Source of the DNA: Epinephelus fuscoguttatus
Taxonomy: Eukaryota; Chordata; Actinopteri; Perciformes; Serranidae
Assembly: GCF_011397635.1 (NCBI RefSeq)
Contig: NC_064756.1
Span: 34,710,996 to 34,774,995 of the forward strand
Reading direction: 5' to 3'
Length of the DNA stretch: 64,000 bases
Under the pieces are notes generated by a model. The model was not told the DNA's origin. It saw only the letters and a program-made list of their open reading frames with translations, and did not search any database. Shown piece by piece: positions 24,322 through 39,400 of the stretch. Position numbers and translations under genes: made by a program. Position 1 is the first letter of the stretch, and each line of letters starts with the position of its first letter.

Positions 24322-27300
24322 CACTTTTTAACTGTGTTTTAAAAAGTGCTGTATAAAGATGCTTTACATTCTTACTAAGTAATAACTTTGTACTTACTAG
24401 CCACTTCTTTTCTTTTAACTATACTCAGAGTAAATACCAGGTAATTAGTGGACTGTAGAATAGAAGATTACCCAATGTTTGCTTATTACATACATATGCC
24501 ACAGTACTGCAAGGAAAAACATATTTGAACTGGTCAAATTGACTTAGTCCTGCTCTCCATATTTGTTGAGCTAAATCTAAATTTCTCCTCTTACTAAAAA
24601 TGTGCTCCTTTTTTATACCAACTTATCCTGAGTTCTTGCTGTCCCATCTCTCCCACTGAAATGTTCTCCCAGCTACCCCCCAACCTACTGCTATTCACTC
24701 ACAACCACCACCCACTTTTTTTTTAACTTGTCCTCTAATTCACACTCCTCCTCCCCCCCGACTTTGCTTGCCTCTTTTTATCTGCCATTCTTGTTGTTTG
24801 AATTGTCTGTCTGGCTCTATTAGACTTAGCAAACAGAGATGCTACACTGTTCCTGCCTGTTATAAATATTTATGATGCGTCTCCCATTCAACCCACCACC
24901 CCTCTTCCCCTTTCCCGTCTCTCTCTGAGATCCTCTCTTCTCTTTTTTCTCTTCCTTCCCTTTTCTCTGAGATACACAGGAAGGAACTTTGGGGCTCACG
25001 GAGAAACCCAGTGACAGAGAATAAGAAAGAGAAGTCCTGTGGTGGAAAAAACACACCATGGCCTCACTTTACTGTCACTATGTCATTACGTGCCACTATG
25101 AGAGGTCACAGCAGAGCGTGTTGGTTGGTTTGCATTTGCAAAGCCGGTCATTACTCACCTCTAAATTCCTCCATTTCTGTGGGAATAAAAAACACAAAAC
25201 AGCAAAGTCAGTATTTTGACTTTCAGGAGAAAAACAACATTGTTCAGTGAAACTGAAAATAATGTTTATCCTTGCAGAATTTATATGAAACAACATCTGA
25301 CATCTTCTAGTAAAAACTGTTCAATGTCATTATAAAATGCTGCAGACGTTCTGAGTTAAAGTTGATTACAAAATGACCCACATATAATATTAAATAATCC
25401 ATTTAAAGTAGATGTGTATGTTATTTTTGCATATTTTCATTAGCAGTTTTGACGCTTGTTGTCACTCACCAGGAGTAATAAGTGTCAGGGTCTGTGTGGG
25501 AGTCCAGGGTCCTTGCCCGGCTCCTGTATAAGCACACACTCGAAAGGACACATTGGACAGGGGGAGAGACAGATTGATCGACAGCTCGGTGTCCAAACCA
25601 GTGTCCACAACAAACTGTCAACAAAAGCAGAGAGGGAGTTGGTGAGTATGAAGCAGACTTAATATTCTCTTTTTATCTAAATTTGATGAACAGCATCAGA
25701 AACCATCACAGGTTTGTGCTGTGTGTGTCCCAGACTGACCTGCTGTGTGGCTGGCGTGCTGTACTCCACCATGTAGCCCTGCAGTTCTCCATTCAGCTTC
25801 CCTGGAGGCCCCTCCCACGTCATCAGCACCTCAGTCCCGTTCAACACCGCACTCACGTTAACAGGTGGGTTTTCTGGCACTGGAACACAAAAGCACAACT
25901 TTGAGCCATTTTCATTTCTCACACATCTGCAGGGATTTTTACCCGTAAACTTGATGCAAGATTGGGTAAGTGTTTGACACAGGGTGTGGCAGAGTGCTTG
26001 TCAAAAGATTTTGGGTATAAATGAGGAGTCGGCATTGCTGTGACTGTGGCCCGGTGGCCAGGGGCCAGTGAGTTTGTGGGTTAGCCAGGCGTGTGTTGTT
26101 TTGACAGCCTGGAGCCTCTAGGGTGTGGATAACTACAACAGCTGGAAGGAGAAGATGTCAGAGAATGTGGAGAATTCTGCTTTATTAGGACAAAAAAGGC
26201 GAGCTAAGGGCACCACAGACGAGGGGCGATTAGCTGAGTTCAGAAGCCACGGTTGGACAAACTCATGCTGAGGCCTGTGTCTCCCTCCTGCATGCTGTCC
26301 CTCCTCTTCTGTCCATCTTTATTTCTGCTTCATTCTCTCACCTGCCCTTTTCTCTTCTGGCTCTCTGGACCAGTGAGTGAAAAGAGGCTGCTGGCAGCAG
26401 AAAAACCCAGTGGACAGAAAAGCTAGCTGAATAAAATGCTAGAAATAGTGTGAGGAATTTGTGTGTGTGTGTGAGTGTGAGTGTGATTGATGCTCTGTGT
26501 AGCACAGAAATCCAAGAACCTTTTCGCGAGGAGACGACAGTGCTTATTTCCTTTGTTGCCGCTTGAGCTAAGGCTCTCTTTGTGTTTGCTTCTCACTCGC
26601 TCTGCTGGCTTACAAAGTCACACAAACTAGCTGGACAACCACACACACCCACACACACACACACACCAAGTCAGTGTGAGTTTGGGAAACATGGCCCAGC
26701 CTATGGATGATGTTATCAGGAAGCGTTTGGCGGATGATTGTTTCCACATGCGGTCCCCGTTCTGCCTGCCAGCGGCAACAAAAACAACCTCCAAGTCAAG
26801 CTCATTCCAGCAGTTCGTCTCCACCTATGATCCGTCATCTGTCTCTCTCTCTCTGCCTCCTTCTCCACCTCTCTGTTGCCTACCCACTCCCTTACTCCCT
26901 TTCTCCTCCCCTCTTCGTCTCTTTCTCGCTCCCTGTCTTCCATCCAACATGATTCCATCTCCCTCTTTCCAAGTTTTCTTCTCCCTCACTGCCCACTCTG
27001 TGGTAATGCCTCTTTTTGTCATGCTATGAGTTCAAGAGAACAGAGATGTTGACGTAAAACTTTGTGGAGGAGGGGGAAAAAACAGTTGAAAAAGCTCCAG
27101 TTAAGACATTTAGGGAGTTTCTAAAGGAAAACTAAAACACTAGATTTGTGCTGGTGCCGTTTTCTGAAGTGCAGAAACTACAGAGAAAAAATGCCTCATG
27201 TTGTTCTTTTGTGTTCCACATGAAAGCAGCCCAGGCTTGGCAAGAGGCTGAGAAACATACACTTTTGAGCCACAATTAGTTCACAACAGAGGAGGTTAAC

Positions 27301-30300
27301 ATCTGCATCCATGGCAGACTACTGTTTCACATCCTGTTTCATGTTGCTGTTGAAGAAGCAGTGTCAGATAACCATGCTTGGAAGCATTTAAACATTGTTC
27401 GGAGTCAGGGCTGTTACTCTGTTTCCTTTTACGCTTCATGTCGTCCTCTCAGTCTCCGCGTGGGTCAACACGTGGATGGAAAAGGGTCACCCTGAAGCCA
27501 AAAAACTGACTCATAACCCTGGGATCTGGAGTCTGTTCTCCATAAATGAAAACAAACTCAGCACTACACAGGAAACATGTTTCCCAGATCAGCCAGAGCA
27601 TGAATGTTAGTGTCGTCAAATAAGTCACAACTTTTATGGACATCTACCTTGTTTTAGTTTTTATGGGAGAACAGATTGTTGTCTGTCTTGAAGTCCTTTA
27701 ATGATTGGAGTAGCATATTGCTGGCAGTGGTATTAAACTGGATTAAATGTGACACGTGTCGTGACTCACTTCCATCAGGACGGTAAGTTTGGGTGTCCCG
27801 TAACTCTGGATTAATTCTGCCGTCACTTTAGGGGTACAGACAGATGTGTAGAGGGAATCAGGAGTGTCTTGGCTGTATTTTCAGTGTAACAAAGTATGTA
27901 AATAGTGCACCAAAACATTTGTCAAGTGTTGCCACACCCACTCATAGTCCATTCATTTTGTTAGTTTTTTTTTTTTTTTGAAAGAAGCATTTCCATAATT
28001 ATTTTAGGTGAAAGAAAAACGTTTTTACAGAATGGATATGTAAAACATAATCTCATTGCAGCTTTAGGATTAGCGGGTGACATGGGTCGTCTCGCTTCCT
28101 CTCCTAACGATCAGCCCCCTCCTTTCTCTCCTTCTCTTCTCTCATCCTCGGGGGAAAATGGTGGGCTTTGGGAAAATAGCAAAATAAGTGTTTTCTCAAA
28201 GTGCCCCCTTCCCCTCGTTCCCCTGTTCTTCTATCCATTCCTTGCCTTCTCCCGCCATCAAGCCCCCCCTTTTTTTGTTTTTCCCACAGTGCCTAGCTGT
28301 GTGCTCTGCAAAGGGAAATCACAGGTCATCTGGGGCCAAAAAAATGGGGGAAATGAGAGATGAAGATGTGAAGTTGAAAGACTGTATTCGAAAAAAAACT
28401 TTGTTTGCTTGTTTAATGCAGGAAATAGATTCTCAGTGCTGTTTGTAGGATTTGAGGTTGACTATTGCCAGTGGTGTGGTGTGCAGAATACTAAAAAATA
28501 TATACTTAAGTAAAAGTACAATTACTCTCATTTAAAATGAATCATGGTCAAAAGACAGGCGATGCTTCTTTTTCTTTAAGGCAGCTGGCAAAATGGCAGC
28601 TAGAGGTGCTCCTCCCTACACCCAATCCCTACATTTAGAGCAGGATAGTTGTAATAAAGACATAAATAGCAAATACAGTGAAGCAAAAAATAGATTAATG
28701 GTTCAAAAAAAGAGCATGAAAAGTAAATGTTCCTTAAAAAAAATACTTTTTTACTCACATATGTTACTTGCAACTCCTTAAAACCCAACCCTGACTATTA
28801 CAACAAAATGGGAGCAAGTCAGGACTGTCTACTTGAGGGAAATGGAGGATGGATATGAGAACAAAAAGGAACTGGCAGGAGAAGAGTCTGTAATGAAGTG
28901 AATAACTCAAGAATTAAGGAGGAGACAGAGGAGCAGCAAATGGGGCTGTCTGTGCCAGGATGACACATGTAAAGAGATAGTAAAGCACATATCTGCACAA
29001 TTTCTTAATGAGAAACAAATGGAGCAGAGTAAAACGCAAGTAAGAAAGACTTCAGGCTCAACAGTAGAGCCTTATGGGAGTTTTGTCACAGTCTCAAGCA
29101 CTGAAACTGAAGAGAGATGTGGAAAATATGGCTGAGCTGTGAGCAGTCTACCTCTCCCCTTCATTCTGTCACTCCCTTTGACCCTCAGCGCCTCCTGAAC
29201 TATCTTTGACCACCAGCTGAATCTAATCTTCTGTTTTTTTTTCATCCTCTGACTCATTAGAACAAGTGCAGAGAACTGAGAGATGAAACAACACTGTCCA
29301 AAGGGAAATTACATAATTTGGCAAAAAAGAGGATTTTTCCACTGAAACAAAACTAAGATTTCTATAACTTGTTGAAAGAGGAACTGAAACTTGAAAATCC
29401 TGTCTGTAGCCAGCGTATCTCAAAACCACTTCTTGTCCTTCTCCTTTACAGTAGCATTTCAAGGAGTGCTACTTCTCCATTTTCCTACTTATGAGAAATG
29501 CTACGTTTAAGTGTTTTCAGATTATGAGCAGCTTCCATTATGGAAAGCCCCCATCATCCCTCCTGTGGCATATCTCTCCTCTTAGTGTACGCTGTTTCCA
29601 CTCCTATTCATCCAGGGATAGAGACAGCATGAGCTGGCATGGAAAATCCCACCTCAGTTTAAACTCAAACACACAGCAGCCGAGCATTACAGTTTGGACG
29701 GAGCGCTGCGATCCTAACTGAAGCCTTTCAGGAGAATTTAACGTCCACCCTCCTCCCCCCCCCCCTCCCCCAGACTCCGTCTCCACCTACTCTGTCCCTT
29801 CAATACCAGTAAGCCTTCTACCTCTAGAGTTTACATTTGAGAGCCCATAGAGGTACAGCGACTCGTGTCTGGTATTCTTCATAAACACAGACTAAGTTAA
29901 AGGGGCACAGGAAGGAATATTATGACTAACAGTGCACTGTAACCTGATTCTCTGACTCCTTATACATACAATATGTTCTCGATAAGTCATGACTCACTTG
30001 GAGTCAAGCTGAAAAGCAGTCGACAGAATTGAACTTGCAGTAAATCACCTAAAGCAAGCTCAGATAAATCTGTTTGGGGGGTAAAATGCCTTGAAAGTGT
30101 CCATGATAATTAATAGTATCTCTTTAGGCATTTTGTTGTCTTTCATTAAGCTGTCACATACTCATGAATGTGACTGTTACACCCAAGGGCCTCTGTAAGC
30201 GACTTTTTTAAGCCTATGGCAGCTTGAATTCGAGACAAGATAGAAAACAATGAAACAGAGTCATAACAGATCATTAAAGCCACAGTCAAACATTAAAGTA

Positions 30301-33300
30301 CTTATAGCCATTAACCACTGCCTAAGCAAAACATTAAAGACTTAATATCAGATCTTGGCTTTAGACTTAAAGGAATACTTCACTTGCAAAATGACCATCT
30401 GTATATTGATTAATCACCATGTGTTATACTGAATTACTGAAAAAAACTTTGTTTTCTTGCATGCCTCCATAGTAAATGGAGAATCCAGAAAAAGAAAACA
30501 TTCTTGATGAATTGAAGTAAACAGGGACCACATTTAACAGTAAAAATATACCAAAACCTCCACACACACACAACTTGTGCTGTATAATCCAAGTCTTACT
30601 TATCTAGTCGTGTGTTCAGTACTTCTCAAACACACTAAAACACAACAGATGTGTTTGTGAAATAAAATGACACATGGAATACACTGCACAATTTGTGTGA
30701 GTGTTTGTATATGGATGTTTTGATGTAGTTTTGCTGTTGTTAAGCGTGGACTCCATTTACTTCAATTCTTGAAGAATGTTTTCCTTTTTTGGATTCTCTG
30801 TTCACTGTGTAGGCCTCAAAGAAAACCAAAGTTTTCTTCACAAATTCAACGTACCACAGTGAGTAAGTGATATACAAACGGTCATTTTGTGGGTGAAGTT
30901 TCCCTTAAAGTTAAATGAGTACTACAATTTTGACCAAATAAAATCCTGAAACAATAAAAAAAAATCAATACTAGAGCAAGTTTAATATTTGTTTATATTA
31001 TCAATATAAATTTATTCATTAGGCCTATAAGGAGACCTGTCTTAGATGTATAAAAAAAACACTAACGTATCATTATATTCGCTGCTGAAGAGTTGCAATT
31101 TGTCTGCGAAGACTTGAGACTTGACTTGCTTGTTGCTAAATACCACTCTGTAAATAAAGTTAAATTCTTATGATACATCCTGGGTGTTTACATGCAAATG
31201 TGGAAGGCAAACATATTACTTCATAGTTCAGTAAAATAATCCTTGGTACACCAAAACACCCTTAAAAGTGGCTTAGTTGTGCCTGCTAACTGCAGTGTAT
31301 CTGTCTCGTACTGGTTGAGGTACACAGCAGGAGTGAGAGGAGACTTGGACTCAATCAGTAGCCAGATAACACAGCCTTGACCTCAACTCACTTCAGAGTA
31401 GGTGACCCCTCACAAGCACACACCCTGGGTGAAAACAAACATGTCGTCTATTGGAGGCCTCACCTCCTTCTTTGGTGCGTAGCTCCACCCAGTGCGACCA
31501 GTCAGATGGGCCCTGGCTGCTGTGACAGGCCACCCTGACAGCATAGAGGCTGTGGGGCTCCAGGTCCCCAATGAGGTGCGTGGCTGGTGGGATGTTCACA
31601 TTCTGATTGTGGATCATCTTATCTGGTCCTGCTTTGAAGGACTCTCCCGCATGTTTGGCCTGAAACATTCAGATGACAAACTTAGATTTGTGACATGTTG
31701 AACACATTGACATTAAAAACATACTTCTAAGGAGTTCGGCAGCCTTTACCTGCATTGACGCTGCATTTCAGATTGTGAGGCCAAATTTGGATGGTAATCT
31801 ACTTTACTGCATTATGGCACAAACAGGAAGAGGACTCTGTTCTTTTAGTGCCAACCAATTTAAAGGAGCAGTGTGTAGAATTTAGTGGCATCTAGTGGTG
31901 ACGACTGCAGCTTGCCACTGAAACTTCGCCCCTATGCCAAGCGTGAACTCTGAGTTCAGTGTTCATTGCTCAGGAGCCGAATTACCCACAATGACCCAAT
32001 GATTTAAAGCAGATCTGAATAAAGCAGATTGACGTTTAAGACAGAGTTTCTCTGATGCTGTGCAGCACATTGCTGAGGATCTGCTCACTACAAAGGACAA
32101 TGCGAAAAACCTGAAATCTAGAGCCAATGTTTGGTTTGTCCATTCTGGGTTACTGTATTAATATAGATAGACATCTCTGTGGACAAGGACCCGCTCCCTA
32201 TGTAGATATAAATGGGTCATTCTAAGGCAACAAAAACACGACAAGTCTTATTTTCAGGTGATTATTATACATCATTATACAACATACAACATACTCATAA
32301 TATAATATTCCACCTCTTCCAGTATATCTCTGGAAATCCTACACACTGGGCCTTCAAAGCCAAAGTTTTTTGACAATGGCATATAGTGGAAGAACTGAAG
32401 AATTGATGGGGGCAAGCGCTTTTAACATCTTCATAATCTTAAGTAAAGCCAAAGAAAAAAAACTTATATTAAAACACACAGAGTTATAATTTTTGAGTTA
32501 GAAAGGAAGTGCATTCATATGAGAAGTGTGATCATAATTACCACTCTGAATGCCACCTCCTTGAGGTAATTGTTATTTATGATCAGCATCTCAGTTATTG
32601 ATAAAACAGTTATACACAAAACTGTTAAATCAATGTTGAAAATAGATGGCTAAAATTTCTTGTGAATGTTGGAGAGTGTTTCTTTTAAGTAAATATGTTG
32701 ATTGGAATCGGTCTGCAGGGTTTAATCATTGTTGTAGTTTTTAAATGTTAGTTTACATTGTGGAGGAACTTCCTGTCTCTGCAATCAGAAATATTTTCTT
32801 CAGCTGTTTTTCTAGCATTGCTCCCTTTATGAACAGTCAGTGGTATGAGCTATTGTGGAATAAAAGACAGCAGGGTGGAGTCTGTGCATAATGACAGTGG
32901 GGGATGGTCATTACAGTAAGTGTTAACTGCCAAAAATGGTGTAAAATCTGCTTCATTGCTGTTTTGAACTGACCCAGGCCCAGTAAGGTGCACTGAAAGC
33001 AGAACCTATCAACTAAAAATCACAGGCAGAAACCTGCTGCCTCTGCAAACTCTCTGTGGTAAACACATTTAAAGAGGAACACAAGGCAGGAAAAATCCTT
33101 CATTGCAGCAATAATAAAACCACATTAAAGGACCATTATTCTGGTGAGTTTGCTCATTATCAAGCAGCTCCTGCAGACTGCTGGCTGCACTTCACAGGGC
33201 AGGCTTTACAGTAAGAGCTGAAAACATACAAATAATGGACCAAGTCTGCAGCCACACAAAAAGATAAGGTGTGTGTATGGCAGGTTGACAATGACTTCAA

Positions 33301-33413
33301 AAACAATATTCAGAGGTCACATAAGAAGCTGGGTGGGAAATTATAACTCATGATGTGAGTCAGGGTGGTGTGATCTCAAGGAATACTATGTTGTATGAAT
33401 GAGGACTGTATGC

Positions 33414-33483
<70 letters not shown>

Positions 33484-36400
33484 TGCGAGTCATTCCTGAC
33501 TCTGTGAATCACTGTCCAGCCCATAAACAAGTGCAATTTATCTAATTGTACAGCTCAGCTCTGAGTCATTTCGGCCTGCATTCCCCTTGTATGGCTCAGA
33601 CCCACAATACCTGCTGTCACTGCCTTTTCTGTTGTCTTTAACTGCCTTTCTTTTTTTTAACGTCTTCTTTGTGGATCACAGTAACATCTTTCTGCTCTCT
33701 ACTCTGTTGCTTTTTTCATGTTTCTCTACGCCACACAATGAACCGTTAAATTCAGATTTTTGCCCCATTCTGCCAAAGCCGGCCCCTCGCCTTGTTCCCC
33801 TGTGAGGGTGATGGGGTTGACAGGAGGGGAGGGAGGGAGGGCAAGAACAGCAAGAGGTATGAGGGGCAGCTTTATTAGAACCAGACGTTTAGGGGTGGTG
33901 CTGTACTGCTCCCTTCTCCAGGAGAAAATGTTCCTCCTCTCAGCTACGAGCTGTAATGGCCACAGAGCAGCATAGTGGCAGAGAGACACTGACACAGACA
34001 GAGAGAGAGGGAGTGGTGCTACATGCGATTAGTCCAGGAGGCCACTTTCCCAGAGTGAAACCTGATCCACTGGTACAGGAATAAAGCAGGGAGGGGCAGA
34101 GGATGAGTTAAGAAAAGAAAAGAAAAGAAAAGAAAAGAAAAGAAAAGAAAAGAAAAGAAAAGAAAAGAGAAGAAAAGAAAAGAAAAGAAAAGCAAGCTCT
34201 CTTTTCTTTAAAATGCAGAAGGTAAGGTTCTGGTCTGCAGAGGCTCACAAATAGAGGGAGACTGATGTATTTGTTTAACTTGCAGCTCAAACAGTCAGCA
34301 GTCACTAGTTTTCGCAGCTAGCTGTGGTATTCTCTTAGATTTACCTGAACAGAGCAACGGATTATCGGGTAGTCGCCTCCGAAACCAGGCTGCCATGATA
34401 AACGGAGGCTGGTCGGAGTGATCTCCACAGCTGTCAGATTCCGAGGCTGAGATGGGAGAACTAAAGACAGATACATAATAAACAAAGATATAACAAAGGA
34501 TAATGCAATCAGCAATTTTACACAGGAATAAAGACTGGTGATAAAAATGTTTGTGCTTCCACGGTGTGACACCTACCAGTGATGGTACCAGATCCGGAGG
34601 TGGCCACGCCTTTGCGGTTATGGGCTTCACAAGAAAAAGTGCTGGTCCTGTTCAAACCTGGACGAAAAAATTAAACAACATGCACATGTGAAGCAGGAAC
34701 ATTGGGTTGCTTTTAAAACCAAAAACCCTTGCTCAGCGTGCTGAGTTCTGCATAATGTTGATGTGTGAAAAGGTGTGAAAGTTCAAACTGAAGTGAGAAT
34801 AATGTGTGGGTAATAGTTTCCATAAGGTAACGTGATCTCTGTGTCAACAGTGTTTTGATTAGTTTTGAGGTTAGTGTGTGCTGGTTGATGTTGAAGTAAA
34901 GTTTTCAGAGATTAGCCTGATCTCGCAATAAACACATCAAACTAATCATGGTCTTTTAAAGGTAAAAATTTGCCTTGTGACATTTCAGCAACCCCTCTAT
35001 CCAACTCCTTCTCGTCTTGTTAAGATTGGTATCAGTGTGTCTGACTTATCACACTCAATTTTAAAGCTTTAAAGTTGTAATCCAAACCTGCATTATGAAA
35101 AAGAAATGATATTTATATCTGACATTTGACATACATCTTTTCACTGATTTTAATTTTTTTTAAATCCAGCTTGATGCTTTTCTTGATACTTGAAACAGGT
35201 TGAGAAGCAAACACAGCAACATATTAGAACGGTACCGAGAGTATTAGTCATCACTGGAGGAACCTGTGGCAAAGGGAAAGTAGTAACAGTGCCCACAAAA
35301 GAAGAATGAAATCACAAAAGCTATGTAGACCTAGCATAATGATTTTGCTTGACATGTTGTGACTGATAAGAGCCAATCAGAAAGCAAATGTGGGAGTCTG
35401 CCTCATTATTTTCAAAAGCCTCCACTTTTGCTAATCCAGACTTGAATGCAACTTCGAAGTTTTCAAACTAAAATGTGGTCAGAAGAGTTTTTAAAAGTCT
35501 CTGTTTTGTAGGTTACAAAATGAAGCAACAGTTATAAGTTTTAAAACAAAAACATAGTGCAACGACTGCACGGTTGTAGTTCCTAATGCCTGCAGCTTGA
35601 CATTTTTTGCTGTTTAGTTCTGAGAACAAAGAGAGCAGCCGTGTTGAGGTCCAGGTGTAAAAGGCTGAGCTGCTGCCTTCAAGAGGCTGGGGCTCCTCTG
35701 AAGGGGGCAAAACACTGACACACACACACTGACATGCAACAGAGAATGACTCCTCTCACAAAGTGACTCACAGCATGCTCACACACTCGACTCATTCCAC
35801 AACACAACACAGTCTTACACTCACACACGCATACTGAAACATGTGACATTCAAGTTTTACCACTGTTATCTAACACCCCGACATTGTCAATCAGCCACAA
35901 ACTCGCACAGAATCACGCAGTGTGTCGCTCTGCGCTGACGGCACCATGCCTCCATTGTGTTGTGGGCCGGAAAAAGAACAGGGGGTACAATCCTCGTTGG
36001 GAGAAGCGAGGGATTGTGAGAGAGGAAAAGGAGGGAGGGAGGGAGGGGTAAGGGATGAGCACTGGCTGTGTGGGAGAATGAACTGCTCATCAGGCCATCT
36101 CGAAATTGCACCACTCGCCCTTCTGTCTCTTTCCTTCCCCATCAGCAAACCGCAACACAACATCCCCTGACCAGCTGAACATGTCATAATCGGTCACCAG
36201 GAAGAACTCCTGAGCTCACAAGCATCACAGTGTTGACCAACAGAGTTACTTTCAGCTGGGAATGACGAAGTATAGTCCTGGTGCTTCCTTTCCTTGGCTG
36301 ACATGTGCAGTGCAGTCAGGAAGTATTAGCACTTAGACATCATGTGCTTTTCATAATTTTGTTTATGAACTTTAACATTCTGGATTTAAGGCTTCAACTA

Positions 36401-39400
36401 ATACTATTTTTTATAATGGATTACTCTCATGATTTTAACAAACATTAAGACTGTAAAATGATACAAAATGGAAATTTAACGAAATTTATGGAACTTTTTG
36501 TCCATCTGCCACTGTGGCTCCCGAAAAAGTCCAGTCTGCTCCGACTGGTCAGCGTTTCCGGTCTTTACATTTACCATGAAAAATAACCAATAAAAGCTTC
36601 TGTTTCAATTTTTTGTTTTGTTTTGTTTTTCCAAAATGATTTGACAAAGGACAGTGTAGAAGCAGGGGAGAAGTGGTAGGACATGCAACAAAGGTCCCAC
36701 AGCCAGAATCGAACCCAGGACGTTGTAGCTACATGGCATACACAGTAACCACTCAGCTCCCAATAAAAGCCTCTAAACATAACACAACCCAACACAACCT
36801 ATTTCAGCAGGAATATGATCTGAAATCGAGGCAACCAAGATTACATGTTTCCCTGATGTTAGCATGCAGCTACATGTAGCATTGTAGGCTATGTAGTTTG
36901 GAGTAGACGAACATATAAATAAATCCTGAACATTGTGACATCATACTGTTGGCGCAGTAGAAATAACACTGGAAACAGAGTATTCAGAACAGTCTGAAGC
37001 CTGAGGATTAAATCTACATACATTTACCTCATGATCTGAAATTCTGGCCACATTTAAAATTAACCGCTGACATTATTACACTATAAGACACAAAATACAG
37101 AAAAGCATAATAGGCCCCCTTTAAACATTTTAGCATACTTTGACTTGAAACAATAAATTTAGGTTAAAAGGCTGACTTTCATCTTATGAGAATTTGAGGG
37201 TTTACTCATACATATACACTTATATATGTATATGTAGTTGGTGAACAGTACTGGACTTGTAGCTCTTTTCATACATAGTTTTAAGTCAGTACAGTGGGGC
37301 AGTGATTCCAAACACACAACCAAAATAACTTATTTAAGCCCAAAACAACTGAATGTTCCTGACTGGCTGAGTCAGTCTCCTGACCTAAACGCAGTCAATA
37401 CAGTATGTGTTTCAGTTCTCTAAGTGAGTCACCGGGAAGGATACCAAGTTTCTGCTGATGTCTGTTGGTCGTTCAGACAGTTATTGGATACACAGGACTT
37501 TAAATCAAATATTATACTCTACATAAGGACTTCATTTAAGTTGTGTTAGTTTGCTTTGGTTGCTTTTTGCCCTACAAGCTTTGGTTCCTAGAGTATCCAT
37601 CAGATGTGGATGGAAACTTGAAGATGTGCTGCCCTTGTTTTCTTAACGGTTGGAACGTACTTCATGCCATTTCTCTTTATGGGCCTATTGTAAGATTATT
37701 TGTGTTTGGACCTGTGGTCTGCCAGAGCAGCTGCCCATTCCAGAGATGTGAGTGTAGGTTACCGGCAAACGGGCCCTGGTCAGCACCAGCCAGCCTGCTA
37801 CGATGAGTCAAACCAGATCCTTAAACCGCCCGCTGCTGCCCGCTTCTCCCTCCCTCCGTCCGTCTGACTCAGCCCGCTCTTCCTGTCCTCCTACTACTGG
37901 ACTTAACACAGGCCAGCTATCTGGCAGGCAGCTGTGGTTTGCATTCAAGCAGCAACAGAACCATCTTCCTTTCTCTCCTTTCTTTTATCTCCCTCCGTCC
38001 TCTGCCCATCTATTTGTCTTCCCCCAATCGTCCCTCTTGCGCCTGCTGCTCTGCTTTTACCCATCAACTGCACCGCCACAAGGCACGACCTCAATGGATC
38101 CACTGGCACTGTGCCAGCCAGCCTGCTCTCCCTGGGGAGGGTGGTTATTTGGTGGTTTTGTTAAAGCCATGGAGGGGGGATTTGGAAGCCTTTGAAAGTA
38201 CAGATGATAGCTGCTGTGTAGCTTTCGAAGCAGTACATTATAATCAGTCTAAATAGATTAAATTAAAACCAGTAGTTTTGAAAAAGGTCTTGTTTTTGGT
38301 AATTTAAAAACTTTGCTACTTGGGGCCGCAGGCTGCCGACAGTGACTTCTTACTTGACTTTTGTAGTGCTGAAATGAGCAGTCGATGAATCAAAAATTAA
38401 GATTACTGATTGATTGTTTAACGCTTTATCATTTCAAAAACATTTTGTGGTTTCAGTTCTTCAATAGTGATGATTTGCTGTTTGTATTTTTTTGACTAGA
38501 CAATCAACAATTGTAGTCCCAGACTGTTTTATCGATTGCTGAACTTTGAGCTGTGTCAGTGCCCTTGAGGATGATTGAGGCTGCATGTTTTAATGAGTCT
38601 GACTAAGCTGTGTACATGTGGCCTTGTCTAACAGAGGGTGAAAGATGATACCTGTGAGGTTAAGCGTGGAGGGTGACAGGGCCACCGGGTCTGTCAGGGA
38701 GTTGAGAGGAGCACCGTCCTGTAGCCAGATGACCCTGACTGGCTCTGGAGGTCCGTGGGCCACACAGCTCAGACTCAGAGATACATTGGCCACTACAGAC
38801 ATGTGCTGGGGCTCCACAGAGAAATGAGGAAGGCCTGAGAAAAGAATGAGCTGAATCAGGGCCTTGACTCTTTTAACAATCCAAATAAAACTGCAGCACA
38901 CAGAGAAAAAAAGCTTATTGTTGTGAGATGAACTCACCCTCCAGTTGAATGCTCCCCTCATCAGACATAGTCTGGTGGCTTTCTGACAGAACGGCACATC
39001 GGTAGGAGCCCATGTCAGGAAGCTGGACCTTCTCAATACTGTTGTGTGCATAAAGGATATGATTTGACAGGCTTCATTAAACTGGGTGATAGAGGCAGAA
39101 ATATGCACAGATCCTAATTAGTTTTCTTGCAGTTTTTTCCATCCAATCACACTGGGATTCAATACATTAAGATACAGAGGCTGGTGGGATTTTGTTTGGG
39201 TTATATCATTTCTTTAAGACTTAATTTATTTCCACTGTGGCTGGAAGTAGCGTAGTGAGGTAATCCAGCAACAATACTGGTTAAGCTAGATGGGAGGATA
39301 AGGTGGAGGAACAGGAAACAAACACAACAAACACACAGCACACACACATGACTGACATTTTTTGGCCAGGTGTGGCTCCCTCACAGTAGATGAACCTTTA

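Noticed and set aside
34441-34448. Alternative closer acceptor for axl exon 6 (exon start at 34446)
   Set aside because: It would break the reading frame; the acceptor with exon start 34460 keeps the frame and restores the TITVLP motif.
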